Source of the DNA: an uncultured Bacteroides sp.
Lineage (GTDB): Bacteria; Bacteroidota; Bacteroidia; Bacteroidales; Bacteroidaceae
DNA length: 64,000 bases
Direction of reading: 5' to 3'
Assembly (NCBI RefSeq): GCF_963677685.1
Contig: NZ_OY782186.1
Location: 1,550,001-1,614,000 of the forward strand
Part shown: piece by piece, positions 18,186-27,955 of the stretch
Position numbering within the stretch: the stretch's first letter is position 1
Layout of the letters: the number at the start of each line of letters is the position of its first letter
Notes under the pieces: model-generated
The model's database searches: none
What the model was told of the DNA's origin: nothing
Seen by the model: only the letters and a program-made list of their open reading frames with translations
Made by a program: the position numbers and the translations under genes

Positions 18186-18569
18186 TCAGAAACAAAAAGC
18201 TTTATACTTCTATTTTTCAGTGTAAATCGTTTTAAGCCAATCGATCGTATTAGAGTGATGCTTATTCACTTGCGTCTTTGTTGTGTCTATTAGGAATCAG
18301 TTTGGATAAAATCTATCAATGGATATTATATCTATGCAGTTAAAAAATAATGGATATAAAAATAATGTTTATATTTGAAAAGTGATTGTGAGATGAAAAT
18401 CTATGTTGAGATAGATTTTTCTCTAACCTTTATTAATTGAGGTGATAGCAATAACCTAATAAGATAAAACCTTAATCTATTGTTCTTTAGGCAATAATAA
18501 TCCCTTTTGTCAGAAGGGAAGATAGCATGGTAAATCTTTTACTTGAATAGTGCACAATACTAAGAATAT
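18186..18569. other. 384-base intergenic region before the hybrid regulator
   Basis: No gene is seen. It holds a -7-like TATATTTG at 18370-18377 without a clear -33 box. A 9-bp perfect hairpin follows, AAAATCTAT/ATAGATTTT (18396-18404 and 18411-18419), then a T run. The hairpin could be a weak terminator for the sigma gene or part of the leader of the next gene. Confidence 0.4.
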
Positions 18570-21500
18570 ATGAAAAGAGTAGTTCCATTTTTGTTTCTAT
18601 TTATCGCTTTAACTTGCTATGGGCAGCAAGGAAGAATGTTTACCATAGATAAAGACTTGTCCAATAGTATTATTAATTATTTATATCAAGATAAGAAAGG
18701 TAATATATGGGTGGCGACAGAAGGCGGGTTAAATCGCTATGATGGAGCTAAATTTACTGTGTTTAAGCATGAAGAAACAGATGAACATTCTCTTCTTGAC
18801 GATAATGTTCGTGTGCTCTATGAAGATAGCCAAGGGCATTTTCTGGTTGGGACTGCGCGAGGATTACAGCTCTACAATCCCTTAACCGATCAGTTCACTG
18901 AAATAATTATTTGGGATTATGATGGTACGAATCTAAGACCTTATATTACTCAGATTCTCGAACGAAAAAATGGTGACTTACTGATCGCGACTTCCGGACA
19001 CGGCATTTGCTCTTTAAAGTTTAAAAATAATCGTCCTGAAGTTACTGAAATGAATATGTCCATCCCCAACCTCTTTATAGTGAACATGTTGGAAGATAGA
19101 GACTGTAATTTATGGGTTTCTACAGGAGGAGGAGGTTTTTTTCGGCTAGACAAGAACAAAAAGATCTATAAATATTTTAATGACAAAAAAGCGACTTGGG
19201 ATGTTGTAAATTCCATTTGTCAGGATGAAAAAGGTGATATTTATGTGGGAACTATGAACAAAGGAGTGTTCATTTATGAGAAGGCAAAAGATTCTTTTTA
19301 TCCTATCCCCTCGAAATTTACTCTTCCCGTTAGAATTCTGTATTCTGGTAATGAACATGAAATATATATAGGAACAGCCGGGAATGGATTGAAAATCTAT
19401 GATACGCAGACTAAAAAGGTAAAAGAGGGAGGTGTTTTTTTTACAGCCTTTAATTTAGGTAAGTCCGAAATTGGAGCCATAATGAAAGACCGGGTAGGTA
19501 ATACGTGGTTGGGGATTAATACGAAAGGGATCATGTTACTTCCTGCCGTGACCAATGCGTTTAGATATTTAGGTTACAAATCTTTGTTGACAAATAAGAT
19601 CGGATCGAATAGCATTATATCCATCTGCGAAGACCATAATGGTTTGCTGTGGCTTGGTGCAGCTAATGATGGAATTTACGGATTATCAATAAATGGGAAA
19701 GAAGTGGTTAAACACTTTCAACATTCAGCTTCTTCTTCCATACCATCAAATATCGTTTGTATCTATGAGGACTCTAAGCATAACATATGGTTGGGCTCAA
19801 GTGCTGATGGTATGGTTCGAATGAATCCTTTGAATGGAGTATTCAGTCACATAACGTTATTAGATTATAAGGCGAATGACGTTAAAAATGTTTCTTGCTT
19901 TGAGGAAGATCATGACAATAGATTGTGGATCGGTTCCTTGGGTGGAGGACTGTTTTATATGGATCTGAATACATCTAAAATCACTCGATGTAAAGTTCCT
20001 CAAAGTGGAAAGGTTTACAAAACGAATCTCAATTTTTTGCATAATCGTTGGATTAATTGTCTGCTATGTACCTCAAACAATAAATTATACATCGGTAGTT
20101 GTGATGGGTTGGGGTGCTTAGATTTGCAGACAATGAATTTTGTGTCGACTTATAAGAAAAATAAACTATTGCCCGAAAGCATTATCTATGCACTATATGA
20201 AGATTATAAAGGAGATATCTGGGTCGGTACTTCAAAAGGATTGTTTTCTCTTAATGAAAAGACCGGAGAAATAGATTCTTATACGTTGAAGGATGGATTA
20301 CCCAGCAATGTGATTTGTGGAATTGAAGGAGATAAGGATAAAAAATTATGGATCAGTACAAACTATGGTCTTTCTCGTTTTAGTATTCCAAAGAAGACTT
20401 TTATAAACTATTATGCAAGTGATGGATTGCAAGGAAATGAATTTGTAAAAGGGACAAGTTTTAAAGATAAAAATGGGCATCTTTTTTTTGGAGGGATTAA
20501 TGGAGTAACTTATTTTAATCCTCGTGAAATTACTATTCCCACTAAAAAACTCGAAGTAAGGATCAGTGATTTTTATTTAAACGATAAGCCGGTTAAGGAA
20601 AATATGACATCCGGAGGAAAGAAGATTATTGCTAAAGATGTCCCCAATACTGAAGAATATCGTCTTTGCTATAAAGACAATTCTTTTAGCATAGAGTTCT
20701 CGGCAATGGAATTTTATAATCCGGAGCGGATCACTTTCCTATATTCGATAAATAACGAAAAGTGGATAAGCTTGCGTCCGGGAATAAATAAGGTCTCTTT
20801 TACTGATTTATCACCTGGCACATATCATTTTGTAGTTAAAGCTAAGGATTATAATATCTATTCCGAGCCAAAGGAAGTATTGATTGTTATATCTCCGGCA
20901 TGGTATGCATCGCATTGGGCTATATTTATATATATCATTCTATTCTTAGCAATAATTTATGCTGTGGTGTTGTTATTGAAACATCGATATAAAGCTCATC
21001 AGGATATGCTGCAACATATTCATGCTGAACAGATTAATGAGGCTAAATTACAGTTTTTTATCAATATCTCTCATGAGATACGCACTCCCATGTCTCTTAT
21101 TATTAGTCCCGTGCAGAAGTTGATTGAGAAAGATTCTGACCTTGAAAGACGGAAGCTGTATTTCACTATTTATCGTAATTCAGAACGTATCTTGCGGTTA
21201 GTTAATCAGTTGATGGATATCCGTAAAATCGATAAGGGACAAATGACACTACTTTTTAGGGAGACTGACATCATCAACTTTATAAAAGATATATGTGATA
21301 CATTTGCGGAACAAGCTAATACGAAGCAGATACAACTTCAGTATCATGTAGATTTTCAGGAGCTAGATGTATGGATTGATCCTTCTAATTTAGATAAGAT
21401 TGTTATTAATTTACTTTCTAATGCCTTTAAATTCACTCCTGAAGGAGGACGTGTGGATGTATATATTCGTAAAGGTGAGAATCTTAAAGTTAGCGGACCT

Positions 21501-22643
21501 TTACAACATTATGTGGAGTTGATTATTTCTGATACGGGAATTGGTATTCAAGAAACAGAGATGGAACACATCTTTGAGCGCTTTTATCAGATACGTCACT
21601 CTAGTAGTATGTATGTTGGTACAGGGATAGGTCTTCACTTGACTCGTTCATTGGTTGAGTTACATCATGGGAGTATCTCTGTAGAAAATAACACTATGAC
21701 GCCGGGCTGCCGATTTATAGTGCGTTTACCTTTAGGCAATGATCATCTATCAGTAGAAGAAATGGATAATAATACTTCAAAAGATTGTCATCCTCATAAT
21801 TCTATACAGTCATTTTCAATGAAAGATGCTGAGGCTGAAAACTCCAATAGGATTAAGGCAAAAAGTAAATATACCGTGTTAGTTGTGGAAGATGATGAAG
21901 AGATACGAAAGTATATCTGCACAGAGCTATCCCGACAGTTTCATATGCAAGAGAGTTGTAATGGGAAAGATGCCTTGGCTATGATCCTTAAGAAAATGCC
22001 AGATTTGGTTATTAGTGATGTGATGATGCCGGAAATGGATGGTTTTGCTTTGTGTTCTAAAATAAAACAAAACGTGAATATTAATCATATACCGGTTATT
22101 CTGCTAACAGCTAAAACCGGTGAAGAGGATAATGTCATAGGACTGGAACTGGGAGCGGATGCTTATATGGTAAAACCATTTAGTCTTGAGGTTTTGCAGA
22201 AGACGGTTGAAAGTATCCTCAAAAATAGAGATGCTTTGCGTAACACTTTTGGCGGTCAACAAGATCAGGCCGATAAAATTCAGAGAATAGAGGCACAATC
22301 TCCTGATGATAAACTGTTGGAGCGCGTGATGAAAGTCATTAATACTAATATGGGTAATCCTGATCTTACTGTTGAAATGATTGCAGAAGAGGTAGGTATC
22401 AGCAGGGTACACTTACATCGTAAAATGAAAGAGCTGACAAACCAAACAACGCGTGATTTTGTGCGCAATGTACGTTTGAAGCAAGCTGCTTCACTGTTAG
22501 CAAAAAAACATCATAACATTACAGAAGTTGCTACACTTACCGGCTTTGGAAATGCTAACTATTTTGCAGCTTTGTTTAAAGATATGTATGGAGTTTCTCC
22601 GACAGTATACATGGAAGAGCACTTAACTAATAAAGATGAGTAA
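18570..22643 (+). CDS. Hybrid two-component system sensor/regulator (HTCS)
   Basis: 1,357-residue one-protein signalling system of the type that controls Bacteroides glycan loci. After a signal peptide (CYGQQ) come about a dozen periplasmic beta-propeller (Reg_prop) repeats such as NIWVATEGGLNRYDG and IWVGTSKGLFSLNE. A Y_Y_Y domain follows (about 690-775), then a membrane segment at about 783-804. The histidine kinase carries His835 in NISHEIRTPMSL, with ATPase motifs NLLSNAFKFTPEGG and DTGIGI. The receiver domain has Asp1150 in VISDVMMPEMDG. A C-terminal AraC helix-turn-helix contains VGISRVHLHRKMKEL and FGNANYFAALFKDMYG. All key residues are present. It probably activates the SusC/SusD pair that follows in response to a sugar bound by the propeller. 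Confidence 0.95.
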   Translation: MKRVVPFLFLFIALTCYGQQGRMFTIDKDLSNSIINYLYQDKKGNIWVATEGGLNRYDGAKFTVFKHEETDEHSLLDDNVRVLYEDSQGHFLVGTARGLQLYNPLTDQFTEIIIWDYDGTNLRPYITQILERKNGDLLIATSGHGICSLKFKNNRPEVTEMNMSIPNLFIVNMLEDRDCNLWVSTGGGGFFRLDKNKKIYKYFNDKKATWDVVNSICQDEKGDIYVGTMNKGVFIYEKAKDSFYPIPSKFTLPVRILYSGNEHEIYIGTAGNGLKIYDTQTKKVKEGGVFFTAFNLGKSEIGAIMKDRVGNTWLGINTKGIMLLPAVTNAFRYLGYKSLLTNKIGSNSIISICEDHNGLLWLGAANDGIYGLSINGKEVVKHFQHSASSSIPSNIVCIYEDSKHNIWLGSSADGMVRMNPLNGVFSHITLLDYKANDVKNVSCFEEDHDNRLWIGSLGGGLFYMDLNTSKITRCKVPQSGKVYKTNLNFLHNRWINCLLCTSNNKLYIGSCDGLGCLDLQTMNFVSTYKKNKLLPESIIYALYEDYKGDIWVGTSKGLFSLNEKTGEIDSYTLKDGLPSNVICGIEGDKDKKLWISTNYGLSRFSIPKKTFINYYASDGLQGNEFVKGTSFKDKNGHLFFGGINGVTYFNPREITIPTKKLEVRISDFYLNDKPVKENMTSGGKKIIAKDVPNTEEYRLCYKDNSFSIEFSAMEFYNPERITFLYSINNEKWISLRPGINKVSFTDLSPGTYHFVVKAKDYNIYSEPKEVLIVISPAWYASHWAIFIYIILFLAIIYAVVLLLKHRYKAHQDMLQHIHAEQINEAKLQFFINISHEIRTPMSLIISPVQKLIEKDSDLERRKLYFTIYRNSERILRLVNQLMDIRKIDKGQMTLLFRETDIINFIKDICDTFAEQANTKQIQLQYHVDFQELDVWIDPSNLDKIVINLLSNAFKFTPEGGRVDVYIRKGENLKVSGPLQHYVELIISDTGIGIQETEMEHIFERFYQIRHSSSMYVGTGIGLHLTRSLVELHHGSISVENNTMTPGCRFIVRLPLGNDHLSVEEMDNNTSKDCHPHNSIQSFSMKDAEAENSNRIKAKSKYTVLVVEDDEEIRKYICTELSRQFHMQESCNGKDALAMILKKMPDLVISDVMMPEMDGFALCSKIKQNVNINHIPVILLTAKTGEEDNVIGLELGADAYMVKPFSLEVLQKTVESILKNRDALRNTFGGQQDQADKIQRIEAQSPDDKLLERVMKVINTNMGNPDLTVEMIAEEVGISRVHLHRKMKELTNQTTRDFVRNVRLKQAASLLAKKHHNITEVATLTGFGNANYFAALFKDMYGVSPTVYMEEHLTNKDE

Positions 22644-22814
22644 TAAAATCTGTTATTTTTTTACTCTCTTGTTTTTTTTCTTTTCGTAACATCTTTTTTC
22701 TCGCTTGTTACATCATCTACAAAAAGAAATTTGATGTAACATACCTTTCTTTATAAGTAACATGATTAAAGCAGTATGTAATAACCGCTAGTGGTATATG
22801 CAACATTTATATGA

Positions 22815-22844
22815 TTTGTTTAACTAATCATTAAAGTATGTTTG
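22815..22844 (+). promoter_or_regulatory. Promoter of the second SusC/SusD pair
   Basis: TTTG (22815-22818), an 18-base spacer and TATGTTTG (22837-22844) give a complete Bacteroides -33/-7 promoter. The start site would be about 40 bases before the SusC ATG. A regulator site for the upstream HTCS is expected just before it but was not identified. Confidence 0.65.
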
Positions 22845-22892
22845 TGCTGTAACAAATCTTACATAATATAGTTAGTCTTAAATTTTTAACTT

Positions 22893-25800
22893 ATGCAAAA
22901 ACATTTTTTATTGCTCGTAATGATGCTCTCGTGTGCGCTAGCTACATGGGGACAAGGCAGAAACATTAAAGGAAAAGTGGTTTCAGCTGAGGATAACGAA
23001 CCCCTTATCGGGGTATCCGTTTTAGTAAAAGGAACTTCGCATGGTACCATTACAGACATGAACGGTGATTATGTTCTCTCTGATGTTGCCCCCAATTCAG
23101 TGTTGTTAATATCCTATGTGGGATACATTAATCAGAGTATTACAGTGGGTACCAACCCTACCATTAACGTGTCTCTGAAAGAAGACTTGAAAGTGCTCGA
23201 TGAGGTGGTGGTTATTGGTTATGGTACTGCTAAAAAAAGCGATTTGACGGGTGCGGTCATGAGTGCTAATCTCAAAGATTTTGAGAAGTCTCCAAACACC
23301 AATATCGTTCAGTCATTGCAAGGTAGTGTTCCCGGATTGAATATCGGGCAGGTTACCAGTGCGGGGTCTACTCCAAGTATTTCTATCCGTGGTAAGAATA
23401 CCATTTCCGGTAATACTAAAATTTTGATTGTGTTGGATGGTATTATCTATGGAAATTCACTCTCTTCCATTAATCCTTCTGATATTGAGTCTATTGACAT
23501 TCTTAAGGATGCTAGTGCTACAGCTGTTTATGGAGCACAAGCTGCTAATGGAGTAATGCTTATCACCACTAAAAAAGGAAAGAGTGGTAAAGCAAAAATA
23601 AGTTTTACTTCTTCTTATACCATTCAGAATCCTACTCATGATTATTCTACAATGAATAGAAACCAATATCTTTCTTTCTTGAAGAATTTGATGTGGAATA
23701 AAGCGTATACGCAAGCCTCAGGTTATGCGGAAGCAGATGAAAGTTTTAAGTTATCAGATTACTTGCCGGAGACTTATATGAAAGATGCTCAAGGGAATAT
23801 TTCTGCAACAGACTTTGATTGGTGGGGAACATGTACGCGTCAGGCTTCTATTCTTGAAAATCACCTCACGATATCCGGTGGTAGCGATGCTCTTTCTTAT
23901 TTAGTTTCTTATGGTAATGTGAATCAGAAAAACTTTCTTTTAAATGATAATTTTAAAAGAAATAGTGTTCGCGTAAATTTGGATGCTAAGATTCGTTCAT
24001 GGTGGAAAATGGGAGTGCAGGTTTCCGGCTCTTTTGTGAATCAAGATGGAGCAGAACCTACTCTGTGGACATTATACTCCATGAACCCTCTTGCTACAGC
24101 ATATAATGAAGATGGTACGATAAAATCAGCTCCAATGGAAATGGCACGTGCTAATCCGCTTTTGGGTAGTAACATTACAGATAAGGACCGCCATAACTAT
24201 TTTATTGGAAATGTTTATTCTGAATTTCAGTTACCTCTTAAAGGTTTAACTTATCGTATCAATTGGGGTAATGATTATACCATTAATACACATGACCAAA
24301 CAAATCCTTACGGAAACTCAGAAACTGGTGAAGCTTATAAAATCTTCTCAAGTAGTTATAATTATACAGTAGATAACATACTTAATTATAACAGAGATTT
24401 CGGTTTACACAGCATTGGAGCTACTTTTGTATATGGTGCTAGAAAAAATACTTATACCTATACTAAGGCTGATGCTACGGATTTTACTAACCTGACATTG
24501 GGTTATAACAGTTTGGAACTTGGAACAAATCAGTATACCACTTCAGATGCTAATAATGCTGCTTTCTTGTATCAGATGGCACGTGTGAACTATAAGTATA
24601 ATAATCGGTACTTACTTACCGCCACAGTCAGACGAGACGGATTCTCCGGATTTGCTTCAAATCATAAAACGGCTGTTTTCCCTTCTGTTGCTTTGGGATG
24701 GGTCATCTCTGACGAGAGCTTCTTTAAAGTTCCTGCAATCAATTATTTGAAATTGCGTGGTGGATATGGTGTAAGTGGTAACCTTACCAAAAGCTATTCT
24801 TCCTTGGCTAAGGTATCAACAAGTTCAGGTTATGTGTTTGGTGACGGCGGCATACCCGTTATTAGGGAGGAACTATCTTCCATGCAAAATAGAAACTTAA
24901 AATGGGAAACAACAGGTGGTTTAAACTTTGGACTTGATTTCCGTTTGCTAGAAGATCGTATCCAAGGTTCATTGGAGCTCTATAGAACAACTACAACTAG
25001 CTTGCTGTATGATGTATCTATTCCTACCATTACAGGTTTCTCTACTATCGCTTCTAATGTTGGAAAAATAAGAAATGAAGGAATTGAGCTTACGGTAACT
25101 TCACATAACATTACTACCCGCGATTTTGAATGGAGTACTACTTTCAATATTTCTTCAAACAAGAACAAGATTATAGAGTTAACCGGTACAGGAGACTTGA
25201 TCTCTAGCGGACTCTTCGTTGGAAAATCTCTTTCTGCAGTTTATGGCTATAAAGTAGATGGTATTTACCAAGTGGACGATGACGTTCCAAATGGATATTA
25301 TATAGGTAACTATAAAATTCATGACGAAGATAAGAGCGGAACAATTACTACTGCCGACCGTACCATTATTGGTAAAACAGATCCTGCTTATCGTTTTAGT
25401 ATAATGAATAAATTTGTTTATAAAGATTTCTCATTATCCTTCTTTATTAATTCTATACAGGGAGGTAAAGACGGTTATTTGGGAGAGAACTCTTATACAT
25501 TAATTCAAGATAATACAGCTCGCGCTTGTAACCACTTGAATGAGTTCTCTAAAAATGTTTGGTCTCCTCAAAATCCGGGTGGTATCTATTCTGCGTCGAC
25601 TGCTGCCGGATCAATTGTACCAATCAGATATGAGGATAGAAGTTTTATCCGTTTACAAGATGTTTCTCTAGGTTATAATCTACCTAAAAAAATACTTCAG
25701 CCGATAGGTCTTGATAATGTCAATATTTATTTGGCTGGTAAAAACTTGCTTACTATCACTAAATGGCATGGTTGGGATCCTGAAGCAGATAATGGAACTG

Positions 25801-25904
25801 TAACTCCTATAGGCAGAAACTCATCTATAAATAAATCAGGTAATGATTATGAAGGCCGTCCTGTTATGAGAGGATTTACAATGGGTATTAATGTTTCATT
25901 TTAA
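22893..25904 (+). CDS. SusC/RagA-type TonB-dependent receptor
   Basis: 1,003-residue outer-membrane transporter. A signal peptide (ATWGQG) is followed directly by a carboxypeptidase-regulatory-like domain (NIKGKVVSAEDNEPLIGVSV). The plug starts at EVVVIGYGTAKKSDLTGAV and carries the SusC signature DILKDASATAVYGAQAANGV. A beta-barrel ends in RGFTMGINVSF. It has no STN domain, which fits control by the HTCS upstream rather than by a sigma/anti-sigma pair. The SusD partner follows after 12 bases. The ligand is probably an oligosaccharide, but no enzyme gene is adjacent to indicate which. Confidence 0.93.
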   Translation: MQKHFLLLVMMLSCALATWGQGRNIKGKVVSAEDNEPLIGVSVLVKGTSHGTITDMNGDYVLSDVAPNSVLLISYVGYINQSITVGTNPTINVSLKEDLKVLDEVVVIGYGTAKKSDLTGAVMSANLKDFEKSPNTNIVQSLQGSVPGLNIGQVTSAGSTPSISIRGKNTISGNTKILIVLDGIIYGNSLSSINPSDIESIDILKDASATAVYGAQAANGVMLITTKKGKSGKAKISFTSSYTIQNPTHDYSTMNRNQYLSFLKNLMWNKAYTQASGYAEADESFKLSDYLPETYMKDAQGNISATDFDWWGTCTRQASILENHLTISGGSDALSYLVSYGNVNQKNFLLNDNFKRNSVRVNLDAKIRSWWKMGVQVSGSFVNQDGAEPTLWTLYSMNPLATAYNEDGTIKSAPMEMARANPLLGSNITDKDRHNYFIGNVYSEFQLPLKGLTYRINWGNDYTINTHDQTNPYGNSETGEAYKIFSSSYNYTVDNILNYNRDFGLHSIGATFVYGARKNTYTYTKADATDFTNLTLGYNSLELGTNQYTTSDANNAAFLYQMARVNYKYNNRYLLTATVRRDGFSGFASNHKTAVFPSVALGWVISDESFFKVPAINYLKLRGGYGVSGNLTKSYSSLAKVSTSSGYVFGDGGIPVIREELSSMQNRNLKWETTGGLNFGLDFRLLEDRIQGSLELYRTTTTSLLYDVSIPTITGFSTIASNVGKIRNEGIELTVTSHNITTRDFEWSTTFNISSNKNKIIELTGTGDLISSGLFVGKSLSAVYGYKVDGIYQVDDDVPNGYYIGNYKIHDEDKSGTITTADRTIIGKTDPAYRFSIMNKFVYKDFSLSFFINSIQGGKDGYLGENSYTLIQDNTARACNHLNEFSKNVWSPQNPGGIYSASTAAGSIVPIRYEDRSFIRLQDVSLGYNLPKKILQPIGLDNVNIYLAGKNLLTITKWHGWDPEADNGTVTPIGRNSSINKSGNDYEGRPVMRGFTMGINVSF

Positions 25905-25916
25905 TTAGTCTATACA

Positions 25917-27701
25917 ATGAAAAAACATATATATATATTGGTTTTAATCGCTGCATTCTTCACTGCGTGTGATGAAAATGCTTTTTTGAAAGAAACTCCT
26001 GCTGATTTCATGGGTGCGGATAACTCTTATGTTACCTCATCCGACTTTGACCAAGCAATAAATGAGCTTTATTATCTTACTAGATATGAATTTTATTGTA
26101 ATCAAGAGCGTAGTGCGCAGGATTATTTTATGGGTACGGATTTGCTTTGGAACGGTAGTAGTGGAAACTCAATACCTAATTTGGGTGCCAATTATGGAGC
26201 GTCATCTGGCATTGCACAAGCTCATTGGGATAAACTGTATTTGCTTATAGCTCAGGCTAATACTGTGATTACTCGTTTACCTGATTCAAAGGTTTCGGCA
26301 GAAGATCAAGTACTTTTCGAAGCAAAGGCTAAATTTTTTAGGGGATTAGGTTACCGCACATTAGCTTATCTATATGGTGGTGTGCCTCTTCAATTAGAAG
26401 AAGCTAGTTCACCTAAGACAGACTATGTGAGGACTACAAAGGAAGCCACTATTAAACAAGCTATCTCTGATGTGAAGTTTGCTGCAGAGCATCTTAAAGA
26501 TATTACCGTAGTTAAGGATGGAGAGGTAAATTCACCGGCGGCATATCACTTGTTAGCAGAATTGTATTTGGCTGAATATAATGTGAACTCTAGTGCAACG
26601 GCATATGTTGATAGCGCCATTGTTGCAACAACAAAAGTTATTAATAACCCTGCCCTAGGATTGATGACACATCGTTTTGGCTCAAGAGCTTCCGAAACTC
26701 CCGGCGATGTTTATTGGGATTTATACCGTACTAATAATCAAAACAGATCGACCTACAATAATACCGAAGGGCTCTTTGTTATTCAGATGGAACTCACGGG
26801 CACTACTGCTGGAGGAACTGATCTTACGACTTTATGGAGTTCTCCCGGAAGCTACTTGCTCGAGAGAATGTGTTCTCCGCAAACCGGTCTCTTTTCGATG
26901 AGTAAAAATGGTACAACTTACAAACCATTTACTTGGCCAATCGGAGATTATAGCGGTGGTAGAGGGATTGGATCTTGTGTGCCTACTTACCATTTTGATA
27001 AAGAAGTTTGGGGTGGATACGGGTCAAGTGAATTTAAGAATGATATCAGAAATGCGAATCATAACTTCGTAAGAAAATTCCATTTCAATAATGCAGGTTT
27101 TGATACTAGCATATTTGGCAGTGATACGATTGATATTGATAATTTACCAGCGGGTTGGACATTCCTTACAGGAGAGAATCTTCAAGATACTTTCCCCGGT
27201 AGATATCTTATGTGCTATCAAACTAAATGTACGAATCCTTATGATCATCCTGCGGCTTTGTATACAAATGCTTCGACCTATGCGCTTACCAATAGTGGAG
27301 GTGCAGGAGGAACTTATACTGACCAATATATGTTCCGCTTAGCAGAGACCTACTTGTTACGTGCCGAAGCCTACCTTTATAAGCAAGATGCGAAAGATGC
27401 AGCGTTAGATATCAATGTCGTTAGAAGCCGTGCACATGCAGCTGCAGCGAGCGAATCGGATGTTACTTTAGATTATATTCTTGATGAACGTATGCGTGAG
27501 TTAGGTATAGAGGAAAAGAGAAGGTTAACTCTAGGGAGACTAGGACCTGAAATCTTTTATAAAAGGGTGACAGAATACAATCCTTACTATAGTTTTGGTA
27601 CTCCGTTTTCTAAGACTTATACATTGTATGCGATACCTCAATCTGCAATTGATGCAAATAAAGATGCTGTCTTGGACCAGAATCCTGGATACGATGAATA
27701 G
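25917..27701 (+). CDS. SusD/RagB-type outer-membrane lipoprotein
   Basis: 594-residue surface lipoprotein. It has a lipobox, AAFFTAC (Cys19), and the SusD-like N-terminal ENAFLKETPADFMGADNSYV. Its helical repeats include FFRGLGYRTLAYLYGGVPL. The C-terminal RLAETYLLRAEAYLYKQDAK and DYILDERMRELGIEEKRR are strong SusD/RagB signatures. It pairs with the SusC just upstream and likely binds the same glycan at the cell surface. The gene is followed by a strong terminator, and no polysaccharide-degrading enzyme accompanies the pair. Confidence 0.93.
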   Translation: MKKHIYILVLIAAFFTACDENAFLKETPADFMGADNSYVTSSDFDQAINELYYLTRYEFYCNQERSAQDYFMGTDLLWNGSSGNSIPNLGANYGASSGIAQAHWDKLYLLIAQANTVITRLPDSKVSAEDQVLFEAKAKFFRGLGYRTLAYLYGGVPLQLEEASSPKTDYVRTTKEATIKQAISDVKFAAEHLKDITVVKDGEVNSPAAYHLLAELYLAEYNVNSSATAYVDSAIVATTKVINNPALGLMTHRFGSRASETPGDVYWDLYRTNNQNRSTYNNTEGLFVIQMELTGTTAGGTDLTTLWSSPGSYLLERMCSPQTGLFSMSKNGTTYKPFTWPIGDYSGGRGIGSCVPTYHFDKEVWGGYGSSEFKNDIRNANHNFVRKFHFNNAGFDTSIFGSDTIDIDNLPAGWTFLTGENLQDTFPGRYLMCYQTKCTNPYDHPAALYTNASTYALTNSGGAGGTYTDQYMFRLAETYLLRAEAYLYKQDAKDAALDINVVRSRAHAAAASESDVTLDYILDERMRELGIEEKRRLTLGRLGPEIFYKRVTEYNPYYSFGTPFSKTYTLYAIPQSAIDANKDAVLDQNPGYDE

Positions 27702-27731
27702 CAGATAATTTATAGAATAATCAAAGAATAG

Positions 27732-27777
27732 AAGTCCGGCTGCTTTGGAAATAAAGCTACCGGACTTTTATTTTTTA
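27732..27777 (+). terminator. Terminator after the second SusC/SusD pair
   Basis: AAGTCCGG (27732-27739) pairs with CCGGACTT (27760-27767). An inner GCTTT/AAAGC stem lies inside it, and TTTATTTTTT follows. Confidence 0.8.
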
Positions 27778-27902
27778 TCGAAATCTCATAGAAATGTATG
27801 AATGTATGCTTTTAAAATGTGGATTTACTCTACTTATTAATCTCTTCTTAATATTCATATAAGTAGAATGTTAATATCTTTTTTTTTTAGAACAAGTCTG
27901 CT

Positions 27903-27930
27903 TTTGTTCAGAAGAAATCATTTATCTTTG
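27903..27930 (+). promoter_or_regulatory. Probable promoter of the epimerase/dehydratase gene
   Basis: TTTG at 27903-27906 and a perfect -7 TATCTTTG at 27923-27930. The 16-base spacer is a little short, but the -7 box lies 25 bases before the start codon and follows the upstream terminator. Confidence 0.5.
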
Positions 27931-27955
27931 CTCCGCTCAAAACTAAGAATGTAAA

